Origin: Oscillospiraceae bacterium
Lineage (GTDB): Bacteria; Bacillota; Clostridia; Oscillospirales; Acutalibacteraceae
DNA: 13,637 nucleotides
Direction: 5' to 3'
Assembly (NCBI GenBank): GCA_031254555.1
Contig: JAIRUF010000007.1
Span: forward strand, 1 to 13,637
This document shows positions 7,295-13,637 of this stretch, in pieces. Positions within the stretch are counted from its first letter, which is position 1. Every line of letters starts with the position of its first letter. The position numbers and the translations under genes were made by a program. The notes beneath the pieces are model-generated. The model made no database searches and was not told the DNA's origin. It saw only the letters and a list, made by a program, of their open reading frames with translations.

Positions 7295-8216
7295 CTTCTC
7301 TTCGATAAAAAGTTGTGTCCGGTATAGAAAATTTTATCCCCTTTTCAATAACTTCAAATGTAAGCTCTCTATCCATTCCCCATTCACCGTCAACATTGGA
7401 CGCTGCAAGGGAATCACTTTTTATATTTATTTTTTTGCCGCTTACAAAAGTGACTTTATTTTTTTTGTCTATATGCTTACCCTTCCTATAAAGCGCCAAA
7501 AACCTAAGCATATTAATTTTGCTCTTAAAGTGATCTATAATTATAAAGTCCAGCAATCCATCGTCTGCCTGGGCTTTCGGAGCACCTAAAAAGCCTCCGC
7601 CATACCATTTACAGTTAGCGGCAAGAACAAGCGTCACCTTCTTTTTATATGGGGGATTATCATCTATTGTTATGGTAAATTCGTTTCTGTTTTTCTTTAA
7701 GATGCAGTATATAACTGTGGCAACCATATATGAGTTAGGCCCCGCAATTAAAGGATGATGCTTAAACATATTCTGCTTTGAACATATCTCCGCGTCAAAT
7801 CCCATTGAGCACTCATTGACGGCTACACGGTCCCCGCATTTAATAAGGTCTATTTTATTTGAGCTGGCTTTGATCTGCTGTTCAATATCTAAAAATTCTT
7901 CTCTGCTGCCAAAACTTCTGATAAAATCATTTCCGGACCCCAAGGGGATAACGGCAAACTCGGCATTTTCATTGCCATATACACCGTTTACAACTTCAAA
8001 TACAGTGCCGTCTCCTCCACATGCATAAAACCGTATTGGCCCGTCATATGAAGATGCCATATTTTTAACGTATTCGGTGGCCTCATGCGCTTTTTTTGTT
8101 GTGTGAATACAATATTGCACATTAAGCTGTTCGCACGTGTTTTGAATCTTTTCTACAATCTTTTTTTGTTCTTCACCCATTCCGGCAACGGGATTTATAA
8201 TAAAGACATGTTTCAC
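7278..8216 (-). CDS. YegS/DagK-type diacylglycerol/lipid kinase
   Basis: This is an ATP-dependent lipid kinase of the diacylglycerol kinase catalytic family (DagK/YegS/BmrU), expected at the inner face of the membrane and phosphorylating diacylglycerol or a related lipid. With the start used here (312 residues) it shows INPVAG (7-12), the nucleotide-binding GGDGT (67-71), PLGSGND (91-97), a DDGLLDF block and NVDGE near the C-terminus, all diagnostic. The start chosen is GTG at 8214-8216, with AGGTGA closely upstream. The frame is open to an ATG at 8297, but that would add 27 residues encoded across the hairpin at 8258-8288, and family members begin just before the first beta strand, so it is rejected. 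The gene lies 127 bases after the alkyl-DHAP synthase-like gene on the same strand and may be co-transcribed. The exact lipid substrate is unknown. Confidence 0.92.
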   Translation of the reverse strand: MKHVFIINPVAGMGEEQKKIVEKIQNTCEQLNVQYCIHTTKKAHEATEYVKNMASSYDGPIRFYACGGDGTVFEVVNGVYGNENAEFAVIPLGSGNDFIRSFGSREEFLDIEQQIKASSNKIDLIKCGDRVAVNECSMGFDAEICSKQNMFKHHPLIAGPNSYMVATVIYCILKKNRNEFTITIDDNPPYKKKVTLVLAANCKWYGGGFLGAPKAQADDGLLDFIIIDHFKSKINMLRFLALYRKGKHIDKKNKVTFVSGKKINIKSDSLAASNVDGEWGMDRELTFEVIEKGIKFSIPDTTFYRREEKKQA

Positions 8217-8257
8217 ATAATCACCTATCCATCTTCCACATATCACAGTGTTGTTTT

Positions 8258-8288
8258 GAAAGTCCGTCGGCAAAGCCAACGGACTTTC
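8258..8288 (-). promoter_or_regulatory. Strong intergenic RNA hairpin without a U-run
   Basis: In the minus-strand RNA GAAAGUCCGU-U-GGC pairs with GCC-G-ACGGACUUUC around a UUU loop: 14 continuous pairs including one U-G wobble. In the plus-strand RNA the same position is a C/A mismatch, so the fold favours the minus transcript. It lies between the stop of the alkyl-DHAP synthase-like gene (8344) and the lipid kinase start (8216). It is followed by AAAACAACAC, so it is not a standard intrinsic terminator; mRNA end protection, processing, or partial termination are possible. Confidence 0.6.
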
Positions 8289-8343
8289 AGCATTCAATAA
8301 ATATTCTTATAAATAATATGCGTATATTTTGCGTCAATAAACG

Positions 8344-10086
8344 TTATTTATTGATAAAATCTCTTTTTTGATCTTCCGGAAGATCAAATGCCATCGTTCC
8401 GCCCGGATTCATTATATTGTTTGGATCAAAGTGCTGTTTAAGCGTCTTAAACACCTCAAAGTTATTCTTGCCTACCTGTGCCTCAAACCATGGAGCTGTC
8501 ATCTTGCCGATTCCGTGGTGATGACTCATCGCAGCACCGTATTTTTGGATATTGTCCATAATTCCGCCCTGATACGTGAGGTATTCATCTATATCGTTCA
8601 TCTTAGCTTCGAAAATGAAATAAAGGTTCGTACCCTGAGGATAAAGGTGAGACATATGGCAAAGGCAGATTGTGTTTGGTCTGCTCTCGCAGTAAGCGCG
8701 GACTCCTTCATAGACTTGCTGAAGATTATCCCAGTTGACAGCGCATTCAAGCGTATCAAGCATAAGTCCGTAGTCACCCATGTCCTCACGGAGATATGGA
8801 TCCCTGAAACGTCCTGTTTCCCACTTGGATGAAGCATATCCGGTAATTGAAAATCCGCCGTTTTTCTTGGCCACTTTCTTGATCTGTTTCCTTACATTTT
8901 TGGCAAAGTTTTTCTCGCCCTCTGAAAAACCGAGCATCATAACTCTCTCGCCGTCTTTATATCCCATCACCTCAAGGAACGTGTCTAAAATTGTATCTGT
9001 TATTCCGTAGAGGTTGAGCCCATACTGAGTTTCAGTCGGATCTGAAATGCGGAAGATAGATGGGTTGCCGGCCTCCATTTGCATAACTTCCCTTGCCGTT
9101 TCAACAGCGCTTTTCCAGTCCTTGAACATAAATCCAAAGCGGCAGCGGTTCTCCGGCACATATCTGAACACGCGCAGAGTTACATGAGTAAGTATGCCAT
9201 ATGTTCCCTCTGCCCCCATCATGATGTGATCCATTGACGGACCTGTAGCGCATCTTGGATACTCGTCTGTTTTAATGTTGCCAACCGGTGTAGCATATTC
9301 CTGGCTGAAAACTATGTCCTCAATTTTGCCGTAATATGTTGAGTTTTGGCCTGCGCCTTTTGTAACTACCCAGCCGCCAACTGTAGAAAACTCATAGCTC
9401 TGCGGAAAATGTCCGCATGTATATGCTCTTGTAGCACCGAATTGTTTAAGCGTCTCCGGGGCGTTGTTTAATATTTTTTCAAGTGCAGGGCCAAATATGC
9501 CTGATTCAACAGTTATGGTTTGCCTGGTTTCACTAAAGTCTATAACCTTGTTAAAGTTTTGCCCCAAATCGAGGCTAATGCCTCCGCATATCGCCTCTGT
9601 TCCCCTTGTAACTGAAGAACCTCCTCCAAATACATAAAGCGGGATTTTCTTATCATTACAAAATACAACTATCTTTTCTATCTCTTCTTTGCTGCTTGGG
9701 TAAAGCACAACATCAGGAAGATTTTCCACTATTTTTTTGCGCAATCTCATAAGGTCAATCATCGTTTTACCGTATGAGACGCGAAGGCGAGTGTATGTGT
9801 CTGTCTTTACATTGTCAGCGCCCACTATAGCTTTTAACTCTTTAATTATATCATCACTTAAATTTACAGGAACGTCGATGTCAACAGTGTCAAGACCCAT
9901 TTCCTGTTTTTCTTTAAAGTCGTCATCTGTCATTTCAAACACATTTTTCATGAGTTTATAAAGCTGCCTGCTAGGAGCTTTATATTCATTCGGGTCGCCC
10001 CATTTAAATATTGACCTGTAAGAATTTTTTGGCGCTTCTTCACGATACCAATCAGGATAAAAACCACTTTTCTTTTTATTAGCCAT
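8344..10086 (-). CDS. FAD-binding oxidase, alkyl-DHAP synthase-like
   Basis: This is a flavoprotein of the vanillyl-alcohol oxidase fold, closest by motif to alkyldihydroxyacetonephosphate synthase (AGPS), which exchanges the acyl chain of acyl-DHAP for a fatty alcohol to form an ether bond. The FAD-binding domain spans ~120-310, with LPDVVLYPSSKEEIEKIV (123-140) and FGGGSSVTRG (153-162). The substrate half contains RFRDPYLRED (426-435), SHLYPQGTNLYF (479-490) with a Tyr at the position of the AGPS catalytic Tyr, and the distinctive SHHHGIGK (521-528) matching the AGPS His loop. Length is 580. It starts at ATG with AGAGGT upstream, 30 bases after the DUF1667 stop, in one operon with a GlpA-like enzyme. 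Bacterial members are also named simply FAD-binding oxidase or glycolate oxidase-like (GlcD), and true AGPS activity is unproven. Confidence 0.85.
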   Translation of the reverse strand: MANKKKSGFYPDWYREEAPKNSYRSIFKWGDPNEYKAPSRQLYKLMKNVFEMTDDDFKEKQEMGLDTVDIDVPVNLSDDIIKELKAIVGADNVKTDTYTRLRVSYGKTMIDLMRLRKKIVENLPDVVLYPSSKEEIEKIVVFCNDKKIPLYVFGGGSSVTRGTEAICGGISLDLGQNFNKVIDFSETRQTITVESGIFGPALEKILNNAPETLKQFGATRAYTCGHFPQSYEFSTVGGWVVTKGAGQNSTYYGKIEDIVFSQEYATPVGNIKTDEYPRCATGPSMDHIMMGAEGTYGILTHVTLRVFRYVPENRCRFGFMFKDWKSAVETAREVMQMEAGNPSIFRISDPTETQYGLNLYGITDTILDTFLEVMGYKDGERVMMLGFSEGEKNFAKNVRKQIKKVAKKNGGFSITGYASSKWETGRFRDPYLREDMGDYGLMLDTLECAVNWDNLQQVYEGVRAYCESRPNTICLCHMSHLYPQGTNLYFIFEAKMNDIDEYLTYQGGIMDNIQKYGAAMSHHHGIGKMTAPWFEAQVGKNNFEVFKTLKQHFDPNNIMNPGGTMAFDLPEDQKRDFINK

Positions 10087-10116
10087 ATTTTGACCTCTAC
10101 TTTCTAAATGTTATTT

Positions 10117-10494
10117 TTAGTTGTCCACCCTTTTTTCCCCAGCGTTTAAAGTCATGTCAGATGTAGCTACTATATTTGTTCCAAACACATCTGATAAAAT
10201 AACATCGCCAACTTTGATCCTGTCTTTAACCACTATTTTATTTATAAGTTCCATTGCCTGGAAAATCTTATCCTTGGGGAGTTCGCCGTCGGTTTTAACC
10301 GACAGAAGCGGATAATCCGGAAAGGCTGTGGCAACAGTGGATGTTATGCTGCGCGTGGGATTTATGAGCTCATTTTTGGCAAATTCTAGGCCTCTTTTAC
10401 ACAGGGCGTCAAACACCTGTATATCATCACCGTTTTGCTCCACTCTCATAAGGCATCCATTTGGGCAAACTATACATGTCATCTCTTTGGTCAT
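10117..10494 (-). CDS. DUF1667 four-cysteine protein
   Basis: This 125-residue soluble protein begins with the pattern Cys7-x2-Cys10-x3-Cys14 (CIVCPNGC) and a further Cys32 in the ALCKRG segment. Four cysteines arranged like this resemble the N-terminal Fe-S ligands of molybdopterin oxidoreductases, so an iron-sulfur cluster or zinc site is likely. NPTRSITSTV (45-54) and the C-terminal SDVFGTNIVAT segment are typical of DUF1667. In many Clostridia and in Thermotogae this family follows GlpA-like and FAD oxidoreductase genes (recalled), suggesting a small electron-transfer subunit. The ATG overlaps the upstream stop by 4 bases (10491-10494). Its function has not been shown directly. Confidence 0.9.
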   Translation of the reverse strand: MTKEMTCIVCPNGCLMRVEQNGDDIQVFDALCKRGLEFAKNELINPTRSITSTVATAFPDYPLLSVKTDGELPKDKIFQAMELINKIVVKDRIKVGDVILSDVFGTNIVATSDMTLNAGEKRVDN

Positions 10495-11738
10495 TTCTGA
10501 GGTCCCCCCATTCTAAGTGCCGCATGTTCGACTGTTTTTTCCGTTTTTATTTTTACTGCTTCCATTTCAGAAGGTAACATACGCTTATATGTTTTGTCAA
10601 GTTCTACTTCATCGTTAATTAAGAATGCTACTTTGTGATTCCTTACCTCTTTTTGCGCCCTGAAATACAGGTTTAATTCTCCTCCCTTTGAGGAGTCATA
10701 ATACTGAGGCACAACGTAGAGAAAATCTTTATTACTATAGTTTATCTTTACTAAAGTCCTGTTTGACGGCTGATATATGGCCGCGTATTTTCCGGTGAGC
10801 GACGCATTTTCGGATACATAGTCAACCAAGTCGTTTACATGCAGAGCATTTCCGCAGGAGAATACACCAGGCACATTCGTCATAAAAGTTTGGTCAACTA
10901 ATGGGCCCTTTGTGGCATTGTCAATTTCTATTCCCAGTTTATCCGCAATTTCATTTTCAGGCAAAAGACCTACCGATAATATGAGGGAATCACATTCTAT
11001 TATCCTGGCCGTTTCCTTTATAGGATTAAATTTCTTGTCAACCTGGCACACTTCAACTGCCTCTACCCTCTTGTTTCCAAAAACCTGAGTAACCGTTGTT
11101 GAAAGATGCAGAGGTATATTGTAGTCATCCAGGCACTGGGCGACATTCCTGTCAAGCCCTGCAGGGGCGTCCTTTATCTCATAAACACCTTCAACCTGCG
11201 CTCCTTCAAGAGTTAAGCGCCTTGCCATTATCATCCCGATATCTCCGCTGCCGATGATTACACATTTCTTTGTGGGCATATACCCCATTATGTTTACAAA
11301 GTACTGAGCGGTACCCGCGGTATATATACCTGCCGGACGGTCTCCGTGTACAAATACCTGACGTGAAGTTCTCTCCCTGCAGCCGCAAGCTAAGACAATC
11401 GTATCGCTCTCGACCTTTTCCATTCCTTCCTGTGTCTGCAGTTCCAGCTCAAATCCGCCGTCACTTAGCTTTTTAACGTCGGTCACAAATGATGACGTTA
11501 TATAATCCACATCTTTTTGAATCATATCTTTTATATATCTTTCGGCATATTCAGGACCTGTAAGCCTTTCCTTAAAGTGAATCAGTCCAAAGCCGTCATG
11601 TATACACTGTTTAAGTATCCCGCCAAGCTTTTTCTCGCGCTCTACTATAAGTACGCTTGCGTTTTCATCAGCAGCCGATGCCGCAGCCGCAAGACCTGCC
11701 GGTCCCCCGCCTAATACGCACACTCTATATCTCTTCAT
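10491..11738 (-). CDS. NAD(P)/FAD-dependent oxidoreductase, G3P dehydrogenase partner
   Basis: This is a two-dinucleotide-binding-domain flavoprotein of 415 residues. The FAD-binding GGGPAG lies at 10-15, with an acidic end of beta-2 at Glu33. The second nucleotide site is IIGSGDIGMIMA (161-172), and the FAD-closing segment GVFSCGNALHVNDLVDYVSE spans 291-310. It has no redox CxxC of the thioredoxin reductase type, but ACGCRERT (117-124) is a conserved cysteine pair in this subgroup. A C-terminal ~90-residue extension follows. It overlaps the GlpA-like gene upstream and the DUF1667 gene downstream by 4 bases each, so the three are probably subunits of one complex that passes electrons from G3P oxidation to NAD(P) or another carrier. 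The electron acceptor cannot be read from sequence. Confidence 0.9.
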   Translation of the reverse strand: MKRYRVCVLGGGPAGLAAAASAADENASVLIVEREKKLGGILKQCIHDGFGLIHFKERLTGPEYAERYIKDMIQKDVDYITSSFVTDVKKLSDGGFELELQTQEGMEKVESDTIVLACGCRERTSRQVFVHGDRPAGIYTAGTAQYFVNIMGYMPTKKCVIIGSGDIGMIMARRLTLEGAQVEGVYEIKDAPAGLDRNVAQCLDDYNIPLHLSTTVTQVFGNKRVEAVEVCQVDKKFNPIKETARIIECDSLILSVGLLPENEIADKLGIEIDNATKGPLVDQTFMTNVPGVFSCGNALHVNDLVDYVSENASLTGKYAAIYQPSNRTLVKINYSNKDFLYVVPQYYDSSKGGELNLYFRAQKEVRNHKVAFLINDEVELDKTYKRMLPSEMEAVKIKTEKTVEHAALRMGGPQK

Positions 11739-13459
11739 TCAGACGCACCCCCTTTTGGAGTTTTGGCAAACAATAGATTCGACTCTCCGCCGCTTTTGGT
11801 TATATCAGTTGGCTTCATACCTGTTTGCTCACAGATAATATCAGTGATAAGAGGAGAACAAAAACCTCCCTGACACCTTCCCATGCCGGGCCTTACTCTG
11901 CGTTTGACAGCGTCTATCGACACAGCCGGAAGCGGGGAAGTGACAGCGTCTATTATCTCACCCTTGCTCACTTCTTCGCAGCGGCAAATAATAACTCCAT
12001 AGTCCGGGTTGTCTTTTATGATCTTCTGTTTTTCCTCAAAGCTCAACTTGTCTATGTGAGGCTTTTTAGCTCTGTTTGGATTAAACTTCTCGTTTGGCTC
12101 AACTTTCATAACCTCGCTTAACGCGTCTGTCGTTATCTCAGCTATCCTCTGAGAAATCGCCGGAGCTGCCGCCAGTCCCGGTGACTGAATACCCGCGGCA
12201 TGAATAAAGTTGTCTACATATTCTGACCTCTCAATTACAAACTCCTCTTCATATGTACATGCTCGTATGCCTGAGAAATATGTAATGACATCAGATGGTT
12301 TAAAAGTCTTAATAGTTTGAAAATGCTTATTCATAATTTCCTGGATATTTTCTCTGTGTGTTGAATAATCTTCACGCAAAGGCTGTTCATACGCATCCGG
12401 TCCCACCAACACGTTATGGTCTATGGTGCGCATCAGTCCGCCGCCTTTGGTGGTAGAATTAAGAGCGCTTACTCCTACAATACTTATTGACCTTTTTATA
12501 TCTGGTCCCTTTTTCTTGTCAAGAATTATAACTTCTCCTTTTCTTGGGTGTATGGAGAAGAATTTATCATCTGCCATGTCAGCTACCACATCAGAAAATA
12601 CACCTGCCGCATTTACTACAACTTTTGGATAAATAGTTCCTCTGTTTGTCTGCACACTCACTATTTTGCCCTGTTCTTTATTAAGTGATTTAACAATTGT
12701 GTCAAGGCTTATCTCCACTCCGTTTTCAACGGCGTTTTCCGCCAGGGCCACAGTTAGTTTATAAGGCGACAGATATCCCGTCGTCGGGAAAGAGTAGCCC
12801 GCAACAACTTTGTCCGTTACGTTCGGCTCCATCTCCTTGATCCCTTTTTTGCTGACATAATGCCACTCAGGAACGCCAAGCCTTTGCGCCCTGTAAGCAA
12901 AAAATGCCCTTGCTCCCTGTGCTATAACAGGATTGTCAAACATAACAATATTGCCCCAGCGCTCAAACGGGATGTCAAGTTCATTACACAGTTGTGTGTA
13001 CATCGCGTTGCCTTTTACATTCATCTCGCCTCTGAGCGTTCCGGGATGAGAAGCTATGCCGGGATGTATCATCCCATCGTTTCTAGACGATGCGTGCATT
13101 GCAACGTCACTTTCTTTTTCGAGCAGCATAATATCAAGGTTGGATCTTGAAAGTTCCCTTGCTATTGAACATCCAATAACACCGCCGCCTATTATCAAAA
13201 CGTCGGGATTACGCTTGTCAATTTTTCCGTCTTCTATTTTCGGCTCCTGAATTGCAGGCTCGTTAAATCCTTTAAGCTTTATCTCGTTAACAACGCCCTT
13301 ATAACCAAATTTGGTCGCTATTTTACCCACTTTTACAATATCGTCCCAGTTTTCTAATTCTCCCTCAAGCTTGACTGAATTGTGCCACAGGACACATTCA
13401 ATCCCATTAAAGCCTTCTTTTTCAAGTACTTTCTGCATTTTTTTTACATTTGAAGGCAC
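11735..13459 (-). CDS. glpA: GlpA-like FAD glycerol-3-phosphate dehydrogenase with BON-like and [2Fe-2S] domains
   Basis: This is a DAO-fold FAD enzyme expected to oxidise sn-glycerol 3-phosphate to DHAP. It has three parts. Residues 1-64 resemble a BON domain (NSVKLEGELENWDD, 27-40, then VVNEIKLKG, 56-64). Residues ~86-450 are the FAD domain, with IIGGGVIGCSIARELS (89-104), Glu114 at the end of beta-2, and YFSGIRACTYEEEFVIE (394-410). Residues 485-545 are a BFD-like [2Fe-2S] domain with CRC (492, 494) and Cys529/Cys534 in GRCQGGFC. The GTG start (13457-13459) has AGAGGTGA 6 bases upstream. Related FAD enzymes (L-2-hydroxyglutarate oxidase, LhgO type) share this core, but the operon partners and the [2Fe-2S] tail favour the GlpA group. 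It is the first gene of the operon, with a strong promoter upstream. Confidence 0.88.
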   Translation of the reverse strand: MPSNVKKMQKVLEKEGFNGIECVLWHNSVKLEGELENWDDIVKVGKIATKFGYKGVVNEIKLKGFNEPAIQEPKIEDGKIDKRNPDVLIIGGGVIGCSIARELSRSNLDIMLLEKESDVAMHASSRNDGMIHPGIASHPGTLRGEMNVKGNAMYTQLCNELDIPFERWGNIVMFDNPVIAQGARAFFAYRAQRLGVPEWHYVSKKGIKEMEPNVTDKVVAGYSFPTTGYLSPYKLTVALAENAVENGVEISLDTIVKSLNKEQGKIVSVQTNRGTIYPKVVVNAAGVFSDVVADMADDKFFSIHPRKGEVIILDKKKGPDIKRSISIVGVSALNSTTKGGGLMRTIDHNVLVGPDAYEQPLREDYSTHRENIQEIMNKHFQTIKTFKPSDVITYFSGIRACTYEEEFVIERSEYVDNFIHAAGIQSPGLAAAPAISQRIAEITTDALSEVMKVEPNEKFNPNRAKKPHIDKLSFEEKQKIIKDNPDYGVIICRCEEVSKGEIIDAVTSPLPAVSIDAVKRRVRPGMGRCQGGFCSPLITDIICEQTGMKPTDITKSGGESNLLFAKTPKGGASE

Positions 13460-13549
13460 TGTAAATCACCTCTCTACAATTATTAAAATACAAAATCATC
13501 CCACGTTCCAGCTAAAGTACGAAAATAATCAAAATTTACCGTTATTTAG

Positions 13550-13561
13550 TTGTCCGTACAT
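13550..13561. promoter_or_regulatory. Possible GntR-type operator at the start of the glp-like transcript
   Basis: TTGTCCGTACAT is an imperfect palindrome with the GT-N4-AC core seen in some GntR-family operators (for example AraR sites). It lies about 10 bases downstream of the -10 element, where a bound repressor would block initiation. No regulator gene is in the window, so this rests on position and symmetry only. Confidence 0.3.
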
Positions 13562-13570
13562 CTTGACTTT

Positions 13571-13599
13571 ATTGTATCAATTATATATAATTTTGTCAA
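13571..13599 (-). promoter_or_regulatory. Near-consensus sigma-A promoter of the glp-like operon
   Basis: On the minus strand TTGACA (13594-13599; perfect -35) is separated by exactly 17 bases from TACAAT (13571-13576; 5 of 6 matches to the -10). The spacer is A/T-rich. Initiation is predicted near 13564, giving a leader of about 105 bases before the GTG. The leader shows no strong terminator-like hairpin, so GlpP-type antitermination is not supported by what can be seen. Confidence 0.8.
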
Positions 13600-13618
13600 T
13601 AACAGAATTCTATATTGA

Positions 13619-13634
13619 AAAATATTAATATTTT
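13619..13634. repeat. Perfect 16-base A/T palindrome upstream of the glp-like promoter
   Basis: AAAATATTAATATTTT is its own reverse complement and ends about 20 bases upstream of the -35 hexamer. This is where an UP element for the RNA polymerase alpha subunit or a regulator site would lie. The composition is pure A/T, so chance symmetry is quite possible. Confidence 0.4.
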
Positions 13635-13637
13635 AAT

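Noticed and set aside
8217..8297. Upstream extension of the lipid kinase to an ATG at 8297
   Set aside because: The extra 27 codons run through a strong RNA hairpin, have no family counterpart, and the GTG at 8216 has a well-placed AGGTGA.
13460..13570. GlpP-type antiterminator leader of the glp-like operon
   Set aside because: No GC-rich stem followed by a T-run was found between the promoter and the GTG start.

Overview
The window looks like chromosome from an endospore-forming Firmicute, most likely a member of the Clostridia. It carries a complete three-gene GerA-type germinant-receptor operon, a spore-type DUF421 membrane protein, strong AGGAGG-like ribosome binding sites, A/T-rich intergenic DNA and 4-base start/stop overlaps between genes. 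The genus cannot be named from the sequence. No tRNA, rRNA, CRISPR array, insertion sequence or phage gene was seen.

Layout from left to right. Positions 1-47 (minus) hold the first 15 codons of a gene that leaves the window, with a clear RBS and a sigma-A-like promoter buried in a large imperfect inverted repeat (87-178). Positions 210-4011 (minus) hold the germinant receptor operon in the order A subunit, B subunit, C lipoprotein. Divergent from it, 4114-5180 (plus) hold a translationally coupled pair, DUF421 (YetF-like) and DUF4363. After a 276-base gap, 5457-7184 (plus) is a membrane-anchored parvulin-type peptidyl-prolyl isomerase (PrsA/SurA-like foldase). It is interrupted by an in-frame TAA inside the catalytic domain, although the frame stays open and recognisable for another 144 codons. 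A bidirectional terminator (7261-7294) separates it from a convergent YegS/DagK-type lipid kinase (7278-8216, minus).

Positions 8344-13459 (minus) hold a four-gene flavoprotein operon read from right to left. It contains a GlpA-like glycerol-3-phosphate dehydrogenase with an extra N-terminal BON-like domain and a C-terminal [2Fe-2S] domain, a pyridine nucleotide/FAD oxidoreductase, a small four-cysteine DUF1667 protein, and an FAD enzyme of the alkyl-DHAP synthase type. The first three genes overlap by 4 bases each. A near-consensus sigma-A promoter (13571-13599) and a GntR-like palindrome lie upstream.

How the genes may work together: the first three operon genes fit a multi-subunit anaerobic G3P dehydrogenase that delivers DHAP. 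DHAP is the backbone of the substrate of alkyl-DHAP synthases, and the next gene downstream encodes a lipid kinase. A glycerol-to-ether-lipid branch is therefore a testable hypothesis, but the acyl-DHAP-forming acyltransferase is not in the window. The left half (receptor plus DUF421/DUF4363) concerns the spore inner membrane. The most unusual single observation is the lone nonsense codon in an otherwise intact foldase gene.
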